56,557 nt of DNA from positions 1 to 56,557 of the forward strand of contig NZ_LUUK01000205.1 in NCBI RefSeq assembly GCF_001644025.1, in the 5' to 3' direction. Of this stretch, positions 25,993 through 34,097 are shown in pieces. Both the position numbers and the translations under genes were made by a program. This stretch comes from Methylomonas koyamae (lineage in GTDB: Bacteria; Pseudomonadota; Gammaproteobacteria; Methylococcales; Methylomonadaceae). The notes under the pieces were generated by a model. That model searched no databases, had not been told where the DNA came from, and was given only the letters and a program-made list of their open reading frames with translations. Position 1 is the stretch's first letter. Every line of letters starts with the position of its first letter.

Positions 25993-27591
25993 CTAAGGTG
26001 CCCCCGGATCACTCAAATGCGCATACGCCGGAAAGGTTTGCAGGCGGTTGTCGTCCAGTGGTTCGCCGACGGTGAAGTGGTAGAGGCTTTGCCAAACGTC
26101 GTTTTGCAAGCCCAGAACGCCATGCACGGCGTCGTCGAAGAAGCAGCCGATGCCGGTGCCGCGTACGCCGGCGGCTTCGGCTTCCAGGTATAAAATTTGG
26201 CCGAGCAGGCCGCATTCCCAAAACAACCGCCGGTAGCGCCAGGCTTCGGCGTTGACGTTGGCGGCGAAGCGGGCCAACATCCCCAAGCTGAAGGCGCTGT
26301 CGCTGGCAATCGGTTGGTGGCAGGACAGGGTTTTCGCGGCTTGGCGGACGTTGCCGGCGGTCAGCAAGTAAAACTCGAACGGCGCTTCGACGCGCTGCCA
26401 AACGTAGTCGGCGGAGCAGACTTGTTTCAGCGCGTCGAGTTCGCCGGCGCGCGGCAGACAGTACAGTCCCGGCTCCAGACCGTCCACCCGATGTACGAAG
26501 AAGAACAATTGCACTTGCGCCGGCCAGTTCCAGGCCGTGAACGGCGGTTTGGCGCCGGGCAGAAGCGCGGCGAGGATGCGGTAAAAATCGGCGAGCGGCA
26601 GCGGCGCCGATTTGCCGTTAAAGTGTTGGGCGCTGCGGCGGCCGCGAATCAGCCGGCTGGCCGAATCGTCACGGCTGGGCGCGGGCAGGTCGGCGGCCGG
26701 CCAAGTTTGCCGCTCGGGCGGCGTCGGCGGTTTCAACGCGTGTTCGGCGACTTCGTCGACCACCGGCCAGCGGTAAAAATGCCGGCCGCTCAGCCGACCG
26801 GTTTTGCCGAACCATTCCGCCGTTTGCAGGCAACCCGACAACGCGACCGGATCGAAATCGGCCGTGCTTGGCGCGTCGGCGTGAATGCGACAAAACAGGT
26901 CGGCCGCCTCGCGCTCGTTGGCGACGAAGTCGTCGGCCCGATCCAGGCCCAACCAAGCGGCGATGTCGGCGTCGCCGCATTCGCTCAGCAATTCCACGCG
27001 CCAGCCCAGCCCGGCGGCCGCGTAGCTCAGCGCCGCTAGCGCATGGCCGATGTCGTGTTGGCAGTAGCGGAAGGCACGTTCGCCGTATTTCCAGGCTTCC
27101 CGCCAATGGATGGACGACAAGCCCAGGTACAGCGCCGGCTCGCAACCGTCCGCGCTAAACGCCGCCCGCCGTTCCAGCGCGTGGTCGTGGCTGACGTAGT
27201 GGTAGACGCCGGGGCCTAGCAGCTCGGGGTCGGTGCTGATCAGATAGGCTTCGGTCGGGTGTAGGTTGCCGCTGGACGGATTGCAGCGCAACGACCAGCG
27301 GTCCGGGCCGAATTGTTTCCAGGCCGACAAGCCGAAGGCCAGTTCCATCAATAGTCCGACATTTTCCAGTGAGACGGGCCGAGGGGCTATGGCTTCGGGG
27401 CGGTCCAACTCAGCAAAGCGGCACGCCAACTCAGCGCCGGGTAACGGTAGTTTGACGATATCGCAATCGGCAAAACGCCGAAACGGGCTGGGCTGGTCGT
27501 CCCAGTCCAGCGACTCCGGGCCTTTGGCGTAGGCGTTGAGTTGGTGTTTGGTGCGGTTGTGGTACGCAATGACGGCGGTGGCGTTGGGCAT
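25993..27591 (-). CDS. SagB-type oxidoreductase with two nitroreductase-like domains
   Basis: About 532 residues starting at MPNATAVIAYHNRTKHQ (ATG 27591 chosen; earlier in-frame residues look like leader read-through). First domain has FGLSAWKQFG...LRCNPSSGNLHPTEAYL, the usual SagB/ThcOx FMN-binding motif; second domain has SASRLIRGRRSAQHFNGKSAPL and later YRRLFWECGLLGQILYLEAEAAG...GIGC. These FMN enzymes oxidise azole-type peptides or related substrates, but no peptide-modifying partner gene is near. Lies on the minus strand just before a NifZ-like gene and the nif cluster. Substrate unknown. Confidence 0.8.
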   Translation of the reverse strand: MPNATAVIAYHNRTKHQLNAYAKGPESLDWDDQPSPFRRFADCDIVKLPLPGAELACRFAELDRPEAIAPRPVSLENVGLLMELAFGLSAWKQFGPDRWSLRCNPSSGNLHPTEAYLISTDPELLGPGVYHYVSHDHALERRAAFSADGCEPALYLGLSSIHWREAWKYGERAFRYCQHDIGHALAALSYAAAGLGWRVELLSECGDADIAAWLGLDRADDFVANEREAADLFCRIHADAPSTADFDPVALSGCLQTAEWFGKTGRLSGRHFYRWPVVDEVAEHALKPPTPPERQTWPAADLPAPSRDDSASRLIRGRRSAQHFNGKSAPLPLADFYRILAALLPGAKPPFTAWNWPAQVQLFFFVHRVDGLEPGLYCLPRAGELDALKQVCSADYVWQRVEAPFEFYLLTAGNVRQAAKTLSCHQPIASDSAFSLGMLARFAANVNAEAWRYRRLFWECGLLGQILYLEAEAAGVRGTGIGCFFDDAVHGVLGLQNDVWQSLYHFTVGEPLDDNRLQTFPAYAHLSDPGAP

Positions 27592-27744
27592 GGGGCGGTA
27601 AGGGCTCGGTTCGGTTAACGAGTGGCGATGAAAGTCATGCGGCGCGGAATCGCCAATCCGGTGTCGGAACGCCGTCAATCGCGGCCGGAACCGCTGCTAC
27701 GCCGATGTATTTCATTCGCCGGTACGATATGGAATGGTTGCGGT

Positions 27745-28023
27745 TCAGTGATGGGTGACCGCTTCGGCCTCCGATTCCGGCACGACCAAGTCTTCGCTCC
27801 AGCAGCCTATCGGGCGGCCCAAATTCATTTCCTGGTCCTCGAAGCGCACCAGAAAAACGGTCAGCGACGGGTCTTCCTCGACGTGGCCCTTCATGACGAT
27901 CACGCCGCGAGCGCCGGCTTCGGCCAGGACCGCGCCTTCCTCGCCTTCCGGCATGCTGCCGTCGTCTATGATGCTATGAGCCGCATAAACCACGTCGCCC
28001 AAATCCAAATCTTCTACGTTCAT
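27745..28023 (-). CDS. NifZ-like small protein
   Basis: 92 residues, acidic. The segment GDVVYAAHSIIDDGSMPEGEEGAVLAEAGARGVIV plus FEDQEMNLGRPIGCWSEDLV has the short-protein layout I recall for NifZ (beta-barrel that aids nitrogenase maturation). ATG 28023 has GGAG just upstream. Divergent from iscA(nif) and adjacent to the NifA site at 28043; that site and its sigma-54 promoter point the other way, so this gene's own promoter is not evident. Family call moderate. Confidence 0.5.
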   Translation of the reverse strand: MNVEDLDLGDVVYAAHSIIDDGSMPEGEEGAVLAEAGARGVIVMKGHVEEDPSLTVFLVRFEDQEMNLGRPIGCWSEDLVVPESEAEAVTHH

Positions 28024-28042
28024 TTTTTTCTCCAATCTTGTT

Positions 28043-28058
28043 TGTAGCAAAGCCGACA
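28043..28058. promoter_or_regulatory. NifA upstream activator site
   Basis: TGT-AGCAAAGCCG-ACA is an exact TGT-N10-ACA NifA-binding motif. It sits about 110 bp upstream of the sigma-54 promoter at 28155, the expected distance for NifA-activated nif promoters. Confidence 0.75.
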
Positions 28059-28154
28059 AATAGGCCGGCATTGTTGCGAAACGGCTCGCCGAATCGAGGT
28101 TTTCGGCGGCCTGCTATCCAGCAAAATCAGCCTTTTTGCCGAAATTGGCGGGCA

Positions 28155-28170
28155 TGGCATGCTGGTTGCA
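28155..28170 (+). promoter_or_regulatory. Sigma-54 promoter of the nif Fe-S operon
   Basis: TGGCATG-CTGG-TTGC matches the -24/-12 consensus TGGCACG-N4-TTGC with one difference and correct spacing. It lies about 50 bp upstream of the iscA(nif) ATG. With the NifA site it implies expression under nitrogen-fixing conditions. Confidence 0.85.
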
Positions 28171-28220
28171 TTAACGAGTTACAAGATCAATGCCAAACCG
28201 TTCTCAGGAGACTCAAGAAC

Positions 28221-28577
28221 ATGATTACATTAACAGAAAGCGCAATTAAGGCCGTGGGTCGTTTTATCAGCAGTTCCGACAAGCCGACCGGCGGACTGCG
28301 CATCGAAGTTACCGATGGCGGTTGTTCCGGTTTGTCTTACGGCTTGCGATTGGAAGCCAAGGAAAATCCCGATGACAGTATTATCGATTGCGGCGAAGTC
28401 AAAGTGTTTGTCGATCCACTCAGCTTTCCAAAACTGGACGGCATGTCGATCGATTTCGTCGATAGCCTGGAAGGCTCCGGGTTCAAGTTTACCAATCCCA
28501 ACGCAGTGAAGAGCTGCGCCTGCGGTTCGTCGTTCACTACCGGCGACAACGGCGGTGCTCCTAAATCCTGTTCTTAA
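28221..28577 (+). CDS. iscA: Nif-associated IscA-type Fe-S carrier
   Basis: 118 residues of the HesB/IscA family. Three conserved cysteines: GGCSG near 33 and the C-terminal CAC G pair (KSCACGSSF). These proteins bind Fe-S clusters or iron and pass them to apoproteins. GGAG is eight bases before the ATG. First gene of a sigma-54 operon, 18 bp before nifU, so it is the nitrogenase-associated copy. Confidence in family is high; the nif-specific role is from context. Confidence 0.88.
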   Translation: MITLTESAIKAVGRFISSSDKPTGGLRIEVTDGGCSGLSYGLRLEAKENPDDSIIDCGEVKVFVDPLSFPKLDGMSIDFVDSLEGSGFKFTNPNAVKSCACGSSFTTGDNGGAPKSCS

Positions 28578-28595
28578 GTTTGCGAGGTTAAAGTC

Positions 28596-29510
28596 ATGTG
28601 GGATTATTCAGATAAAGTTAAAGATCATTTTTTCAACCCGAAAAACGCCGGCGCGGTTGCCGATGCCAACGCGATTGGCGAAGTCGGTTCGATCAGTTGC
28701 GGCGACGCGTTGCGTTTGACCTTGAAAGTCAATGAAGATACCGAGGTCATCGAAGATGCTGGTTTCCAAACCTTCGGTTGCGGTTCGGCGATTGCCTCTT
28801 CTTCGGTGTTGACCGAAATCATCAAGGGTTTGACGCTGGACGAAGCGTTGAAAGTGACCAACCAAGATATCGCCGCCGAGCTGGACGGCCTGCCGCCGGA
28901 AAAAATGCACTGCTCGGTGATGGGTCGTGAAGCCCTGCAAGCGGCGGTCGCCAACTATCGCGGCGAAGAGTGGAAAGACGATCACGAAGAAGGCGCGCTG
29001 GTCTGCAAATGCTTTGCTATCGATGCCGTGATGATCGAAGAGATGGTGTGGGCCAACAAGCTGCGTACTGTTGAAGACGTGACCAACTACACCAAAGCCG
29101 GCGGCGGTTGCGCGGCTTGCCACGAAGACATCGAAGCGATTCTGGAAAAAGTCCTGAAGGAACGCGGCGAGACCTTCGATCCGAACGCCGCGCCAATCGC
29201 TAAACCGGCACCGGTGGTCGCCGAAAAAGGTCCTATGACCAATTTGCAACGCATCAAGAAAATCGAGGAAGTGATCATGTCCTTCCGTCCGCAATTGATG
29301 GCCGACGGCGGCGACGTCGAGTTGGTGGAAGTGGTCGACAAAACCGCTTACGTCAACATGACCGGCGCTTGCAACGGTTGCCAAATGTCGGCGATGACCA
29401 TCGCCGGTATTCAGCAAAGGCTGATGGAAGTCATGGGCGAATTCATTAAAGTCGTGCCGGCTTCGCAAATGCCTAAACTGGTGAGCATCCAGGAGGCGGG
29501 TCATGCCTGA
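28596..29510 (+). CDS. nifU: NifU Fe-S scaffold
   Basis: 304 residues with all three NifU domains. N-terminal IscU-like scaffold: C35, C62, C106. Central [2Fe-2S] domain: C137, C139, C172, C175. C-terminal Nfu domain: CNGC (C259, C262). This is the complete set seen in Azotobacter-type NifU. NifU assembles clusters on sulfur from NifS for delivery to nitrogenase. It overlaps the nifS start by eight bases. Confidence 0.96.
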   Translation: MWDYSDKVKDHFFNPKNAGAVADANAIGEVGSISCGDALRLTLKVNEDTEVIEDAGFQTFGCGSAIASSSVLTEIIKGLTLDEALKVTNQDIAAELDGLPPEKMHCSVMGREALQAAVANYRGEEWKDDHEEGALVCKCFAIDAVMIEEMVWANKLRTVEDVTNYTKAGGGCAACHEDIEAILEKVLKERGETFDPNAAPIAKPAPVVAEKGPMTNLQRIKKIEEVIMSFRPQLMADGGDVELVEVVDKTAYVNMTGACNGCQMSAMTIAGIQQRLMEVMGEFIKVVPASQMPKLVSIQEAGHA

Positions 29511-30717
29511 TATTTATCTGGATAACAACGCAACCACCAAGGTGGATAGCGTGGTCGTCGATGCGATGATCCCGTATTTCACCGAACAGTTCGGTAACCC
29601 GTCGTCGATTCACCGCTTCGCCGACGGCGTGGCGCGGGGCATTAAAAAAGCCCGTAGCCAGGTTCAGGAACTGTTGGGCGCCGAGCACGATTCCGAGATT
29701 ATCTTTACCTCGTGCGGTACCGAGTCGGATTCCACCGCGATTCTGTCGGCGATCAAGTGCCAGCCAAACCGCAAGGAAATCATTACCACGACGGTCGAGC
29801 ATCCGGCGATCCTGAATCTGGTCGAAAATCTGGAAAAAGAAGGCTACACGGTACACCGCTTGCCGGTGGACAAATGCGGCCGCTTGAATCTGGATGCCTA
29901 TCAAAAGCTGTTGTCAGACCAAGTCGCGATCGTATCGGTGATGTGGGCCAACAACGAAACCGGCACGATTTTCCCGGTCGAAAAAATGGCCGAAATGGCT
30001 AACGCGGCCGGTGTGATGTTTCACACCGACGCGGTGCAGGCGGTCGGCAAGATTCCGATGATGTTGCAGGACACCAAAATCGACATGCTCAGCCTGTCCG
30101 GCCACAAGCTGCATGCGCCTAAAGGTATCGGCGTGTTGTATTTGCGCCGGGGCACCCGTTTCCGTCCGTTGTTGCGCGGCGGTCATCAGGAGCGCGGTCG
30201 GCGGGCCGGTACCGAGAACACCGCATCGATTGTCGGTCTCGGCGTGGCTTGCGAGTTGGCGATGCAGCACATGGAGTTCGAAAACGTTCAGGTCAAGGCG
30301 ATGCGCGACCGCTTGGAAAAAGGCATCGTCGAGGCGGTTCCGCATTGTTTCGCGACCGGCGACCTGGAAAACCGTTTGCCGAACACCACCGACATCGCGT
30401 TCGAATACATCGAGGGCGAGGCGATTTTGATGTTGCTGAACAAGGCGGGCATCGCGGCTTCGAGCGGTTCGGCCTGTACTTCGGGCTCGCTGGAGCCTTC
30501 TCACGTGATGCGGGCGATGGACATTCCTTACACCGCCGCTCACGGCACGATCCGCTTTTCGTTCTCGCGCTACAACACGATGAGCGACGTGGAAGAAGTG
30601 TTGAAGGTAATGCCTAACATTGTCGCAACTTTGCGGAAACTGTCGCCGTATTGGGACAGCGTCAACAATTGCCCGGTCGCCAATCCGGAGCAGGCGTTTC
30701 AACCGACTTACGCCTAA
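29503..30717 (+). CDS. nifS: NifS cysteine desulfurase
   Basis: 404 residues, pyridoxal-phosphate class V aminotransferase fold. DNNATTKVD at the N-terminus, the PLP Lys in [12 protein letters not shown], and the active-site Cys in [15 protein letters not shown]. Releases sulfur from cysteine for NifU. Starts inside the last codons of nifU, so the pair is coupled. Followed at 30755 by a strong terminator. Confidence 0.96.
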   Translation: MPDIYLDNNATTKVDSVVVDAMIPYFTEQFGNPSSIHRFADGVARGIKKARSQVQELLGAEHDSEIIFTSCGTESDSTAILSAIKCQPNRKEIITTTVEHPAILNLVENLEKEGYTVHRLPVDKCGRLNLDAYQKLLSDQVAIVSVMWANNETGTIFPVEKMAEMANAAGVMFHTDAVQAVGKIPMMLQDTKIDMLSLSGHKLHAPKGIGVLYLRRGTRFRPLLRGGHQERGRRAGTENTASIVGLGVACELAMQHMEFENVQVKAMRDRLEKGIVEAVPHCFATGDLENRLPNTTDIAFEYIEGEAILMLLNKAGIAASSGSACTSGSLEPSHVMRAMDIPYTAAHGTIRFSFSRYNTMSDVEEVLKVMPNIVATLRKLSPYWDSVNNCPVANPEQAFQPTYA

Positions 30718-30754
30718 GTTCGGCCGGCGCGGCTTGTTCCGCGGCGCCAATCGA

Positions 30755-30796
30755 AACCCCAGCCGTTGGCGAAAGCCGCGGCTGGGGTTTTTTGCG
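30755..30796 (+). terminator. Rho-independent terminator after nifS
   Basis: AACCCCAGCCG and CGGCTGGGGTT form an 11-bp perfect stem, followed by TTTT. About 40 bp after the nifS stop; ends the sigma-54 operon. Confidence 0.88.
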
Positions 30797-30809
30797 TTTC
30801 AGGCGATAG

Positions 30810-30962
30810 TTCTACTTTGTCAGATTTGAGCAACGCCGTCATGCCCGCCGGGAAGCGGGCATCCAGTGCCATGGATGGCAAGCTTCGATCCGTCCGTGGA
30901 GTCTGGATTTCGGCAATCCCTGCCGAAATGACGGGCACTACCGAGAATCTGACAAGGTAGAA
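30810..30962. mobile_element. MITE-like element with terminal inverted repeats
   Basis: Ends TTCTACTTTGTCAGATT and AATCTGACAAGGTAGAA are inverted copies with one mismatch, flanked by a 4-bp direct repeat ATAG (30806-30809 and 30963-30966). The interior has GCCGTCATGCCCGCCGGGAAGCGG and TGCCATGGATGG, typical of dispersed non-coding palindromic repeats. No gene inside. Transposase would be supplied elsewhere. Confidence 0.7.
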
Positions 30963-30978
30963 ATAGCCCTTTTCGCGA

Positions 30979-31515
30979 TCAACGATGTACCGGTAGCCGG
31001 CTCAGGGTGCGTAGGTTGATCAACATCGCCACGCTTTCCGCGATTAGCGCCGGCCAGGCTTGCCAATACCAGTCGTTGCCGATCCAGGCTAGACTGGATG
31101 CCAAAAGTCCGATGCGCATGCGCCGGTTGTCCAGATAAAACAAGGCCAGCGTGGTGTTGACGACGGCGAACGCCGGCAGCAACGAGACTTCGCCTTGCCA
31201 GGACATTGCGGTCAACCCGATGAATAATGCGACGAAGCCGATTGCCGCCCAGTGCTTATGCGGCGCTTGGTCCCATTTGGCGGACAGTGCTGTCCGCAAC
31301 GCGGTACACGCCATGGTCAGCGCGGCGGTCCAGGCGGCCAGCAAAACGTACTGCAAGGCCCACAACAGCGCTCCGGCGGCGGACCAGCGTCGGAACTTCA
31401 AGCCGTTTTGGGCGAAATAGGCCCGCCATTCCACGAGCACGCCGATCCCGCCCGCCACATAAGCCCAGCCGTGTTGAATCGGAATGCCCGCCCACAGGGC
31501 GGCCAGTTCGGTCAT
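30979..31515 (-). CDS. YgjV-family inner-membrane protein
   Basis: 178 residues, six or so hydrophobic segments, with the FRRWSAAGALLWALQYVLLAAWTAALTM and FYLDNRRMRIGLLASSLAW motifs of the YgjV family. Function unknown. Its ATG overlaps the stop of the DUF5710 gene (ATGA), so they are coupled. Confidence 0.8.
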   Translation of the reverse strand: MTELAALWAGIPIQHGWAYVAGGIGVLVEWRAYFAQNGLKFRRWSAAGALLWALQYVLLAAWTAALTMACTALRTALSAKWDQAPHKHWAAIGFVALFIGLTAMSWQGEVSLLPAFAVVNTTLALFYLDNRRMRIGLLASSLAWIGNDWYWQAWPALIAESVAMLINLRTLSRLPVHR

Positions 31516-31793
31516 GGATTCCAGGGCGGTTCGTCGCCGTCGTAGGGAACGAAATCGGCTATTGTCGGCAGCGTGACGGTAGCGTTGCCGCTCGAAGACT
31601 TGGGCGGCGATGATTTAGCCGGTTTGGCTGGGGAGTCGCCGAGCTCGGCGCTGGTCCACTGCGCGAAGGCGGCGAGATCCTTGCCGGCCGGGACGTACCA
31701 TTTTTTGGCGGCGGCATCCCAGCGCGCGCCCAGCGCCTTGGCGGCATCCTTTTGCGCGTAAGGCACGTTCAGATAGAGTTTACTGTCGGTCAT
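31512..31793 (-). CDS. DUF5710 small protein
   Basis: 93 residues. KLYLNVPYAQKDAAKALGARWDAAAKKWYVP is the DUF5710 signature, a short strand-helix motif common in phage and plasmid proteins. A Pro/Ser/Lys linker and a YDGDEPPW tail follow. Role unknown; four-base overlap with YgjV. Confidence 0.8.
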   Translation of the reverse strand: MTDSKLYLNVPYAQKDAAKALGARWDAAAKKWYVPAGKDLAAFAQWTSAELGDSPAKPAKSSPPKSSSGNATVTLPTIADFVPYDGDEPPWNP

Positions 31794-32002
31794 TTCGAAT
31801 TAAAGACTGCGCGGGCACCTACCCGCGCCGGCATTTTAGTGCATCGCCGTTCCGATCGACAGTCCATGCCAGCCGCGTTTGCCGTTCCAAGGGAACGGAA
31901 CGCTAGTCGCCGCCGTCTTAATCGCACTCCAGTGCCGATGCTAACGTGCCGGGTTGATGCCGCTTTGGTCCATTCGCCACGAAGCCCGAACCACGGTCGC
32001 GT

Positions 32003-32161
32003 TTACTTAGAGTGGTTTTTTCTATCGTCCCCGCCGAGATTGCTGGCGTAGGTGCTGGCCGCGAACAGCGCCGAGGAAATAATGTATTCGCCGGAGAAAA
32101 AGCCGACGAGACCGGTGACGAAAATCAAGCCCGTCAAAATGTCGCGTTGTAAATTACTCAT
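32003..32161 (-). CDS. 52-residue membrane peptide
   Basis: SNLQRDILTGLIFVTGLVGFFSGEYIISSALFAASTYASNLGG has two hydrophobic segments; the end is basic. AGGAG lies eight bases before the ATG, which makes translation likely. Family unrecognised. Stands alone between DUF5710 and pdxA. Confidence 0.7.
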   Translation of the reverse strand: MSNLQRDILTGLIFVTGLVGFFSGEYIISSALFAASTYASNLGGDDRKNHSK

Positions 32162-32301
32162 GTCGATCTCCTAAAAATCTAACACGCTGACACAATAGGG
32201 CTTGAGCAATTAATTAACAATGGGTGAAACTTGACATGGCTTATTTCTTTTTAGGAAGCAAATTTGCCGGAACTTTGTGAAAAAGCCCCCTAGACGCAGA
32301 C

Positions 32302-33294
32302 TTAGACCGGCTGCTTGTTAGCTGTCATTTGTAGAGCGGTCTGCAACGCGAATTGTAGGCTGCCAAGATTGGCCAGCCCGGTGCCGGCCAGTTCCAGCGC
32401 GGTGCCGTGATCGACCGAGGTCCGGACGATGGGCAATCCCAGCGTAATGTTGACGGCCTGACCAAAGCCTTTGAATTTCAGCACCGGCAGGCCTTGATCG
32501 TGGTACATCGCCAACACCGCGTCGGCATCGTCCAGGTATTTGGGGGTGAACAGCGTGTCGGCCGGCAGCGGGCCGATCAGGTTCAAACCGGCGGCGCGTA
32601 GCGAGGCGAGGGTCGGTTCGATGGTCTCGATCTCTTCTCGACCCAGATGACCGCCTTCCCCGGCATGCGGATTCAGGCCGCAGACCAGAATTTTAGGTTG
32701 GGCGATACCGAAACGTTGGCGCAAGTCGCGGTCCAGCAAGCGGATAACCTCGGTCAAGCTTGACGGCGTGATTGCCGCGCTGACCTGCGCTAGCGGCAAA
32801 TGTGTGGTGGCCAGCGCCACGCGCAATCCGGGGGTCGCCAACATCATCACCGGGGTGCCGCCGGTTAGGTCGGCGATGAATTCGGTATGGCCGCTAAACG
32901 CGATGCCGGCATCGTTGATGATGCCCTTATGCACCGGCGCGGTGACCATTGCCGCGAACCGGCCGTCCAGGCAGCCCAGCGTTGCCAATCGTATCGTTTC
33001 CAGCACGTAAGCGCTGTTGGCCCGATCGAGTCGGCCGCAGTCGGCCGGGGCTTTCATCGCGACCGGCAGGACCATGAGGTGGCCGGGTTGGCTGGGCTCG
33101 ATAGCCGCTGAGTGGTCGAACAGGTCTATCGTCAGCGGCAGTCCAAGTTTATCGGCGCGTTGCCGTAACAGTTCGGGATCGGCGACGGCTACCAATTGGC
33201 AGGGATGGGCGGACTGCGCGAGCTGCGCGCACAAATCTGGACCGATGCCGGCCGGTTCGCCCGGCGTCAGCGCGATGCGGACCGCCGGAGTCAT
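32302..33294 (-). CDS. pdxA: 4-hydroxythreonine-4-phosphate dehydrogenase
   Basis: 330 residues. Starts [14 protein letters not shown], then metal-site histidines in [18 protein letters not shown] and [12 protein letters not shown], all PdxA hallmarks. Enzyme of vitamin B6 synthesis (NAD-dependent oxidation followed by decarboxylation). Standalone; the next upstream gene is a MarR regulator. Confidence 0.95.
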   Translation of the reverse strand: MTPAVRIALTPGEPAGIGPDLCAQLAQSAHPCQLVAVADPELLRQRADKLGLPLTIDLFDHSAAIEPSQPGHLMVLPVAMKAPADCGRLDRANSAYVLETIRLATLGCLDGRFAAMVTAPVHKGIINDAGIAFSGHTEFIADLTGGTPVMMLATPGLRVALATTHLPLAQVSAAITPSSLTEVIRLLDRDLRQRFGIAQPKILVCGLNPHAGEGGHLGREEIETIEPTLASLRAAGLNLIGPLPADTLFTPKYLDDADAVLAMYHDQGLPVLKFKGFGQAVNITLGLPIVRTSVDHGTALELAGTGLANLGSLQFALQTALQMTANKQPV

Positions 33295-33321
33295 GCGGAA
33301 CGCCGTTTGCGGCCACCAAGG

Positions 33322-33885
33322 TTAGCGCGGCGCATGTTCCTGGCAGATTTGTTCGCTATCGGCGCTACTGAGTTTTTCCTGGGTCAGCAGGCAGAAATAG
33401 TCGCCGTCTTTCTCGCTGAAATTGCGGCAGGTTTTACAGACGCCGAACGATTGCGACTGGTTGGCTTTCTGCAGCGCGGTCAGCGCTTGCTGAAATACGT
33501 TGGCGTCGGACGGCGGGGCGTCGCTGGCGATCAGGATTTGGGTGGCGCTTTGAAACAAGTCGGAGGGTCTGGCTTGTTTCAGCACGTCCGCGCCGTCGGC
33601 CAGCAATTGCAGATGCACGACCCGCTTGTCGCGGGTGTCTTGAGTCTTGCCGATATAGCCTTTCTTCTCGAGGATAATCAGCGATTGCGATACGGTGCCG
33701 CGTGTCATTCCCAGATAATTGGCGACCGCCGCGGGGGTGTCGCTGTATTTGTTGCAGCGAGACAGGTAGTTTAAAACTTGAAAATGGACCGGTTGCAAGC
33801 CCAACTCCGTGCATTTCTTCCGTTCCTCGGAACGGATCAGCGTGGTCATGCACTCGATAAGTTCATAAATATCAGTCTGTTGCAT
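33322..33885 (-). CDS. MarR-family regulator with four-cysteine C-terminus
   Basis: 187 residues from the ATG at 33885. A winged-helix MarR domain (DTPAAVANYLGMTRGTVSQSLIILEKKGYIGKT, DTRDKRVVHLQLLADG) is followed by a tail with C-x2-C-x12-C-x16-C (VCKTCRNFS...YFCLL...ICQEH). The cysteines could bind zinc or an Fe-S cluster and sense redox or NO. Divergent from the nirS gene, with dyads between them, so a role in nir control is likely. Repressor or activator cannot be told. Confidence 0.85.
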   Translation of the reverse strand: MQQTDIYELIECMTTLIRSEERKKCTELGLQPVHFQVLNYLSRCNKYSDTPAAVANYLGMTRGTVSQSLIILEKKGYIGKTQDTRDKRVVHLQLLADGADVLKQARPSDLFQSATQILIASDAPPSDANVFQQALTALQKANQSQSFGVCKTCRNFSEKDGDYFCLLTQEKLSSADSEQICQEHAPR

Positions 33886-33913
33886 ACGTTGCTTTCGGTT
33901 TGGATGCGGAAGG

Positions 33914-33975
33914 TTGACAAGAGCGTGCATCGAGCGTTAAATTGATAGCGAATCGAAACATTAATGTATAACATT
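33914..33975 (+). promoter_or_regulatory. nirS promoter with overlapping dyads
   Basis: TTGACA-N17-TTAAAT (33914-33942) is a sigma-70-like promoter reading toward nirS. Just downstream, ACATTAATGT (33958-33967) is a perfect palindrome and AATGT-ATA-ACATT (33963-33975) an overlapping one, in a size typical for MarR operators. A weak FNR half-site TTGAT lies at 33942. Confidence 0.5.
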
Positions 33976-34097
33976 CGGCCTGGAGTCAACAAGCGCTTAT
34001 TTTACCATGCGGGTCCCAAGGCTGTCCGGCCTGACCTTTTATGGTTTAATGCCGCGCGTTGACTCTTTTTTTCACCAGCGGATGACCAGGAATTTCA

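Noticed and set aside
33942-33957. FNR box before nirS (TTGAT)
   Set aside because: Only one half-site matches; the other half is AATCG rather than ATCAA, so it was kept only as a weak hint.
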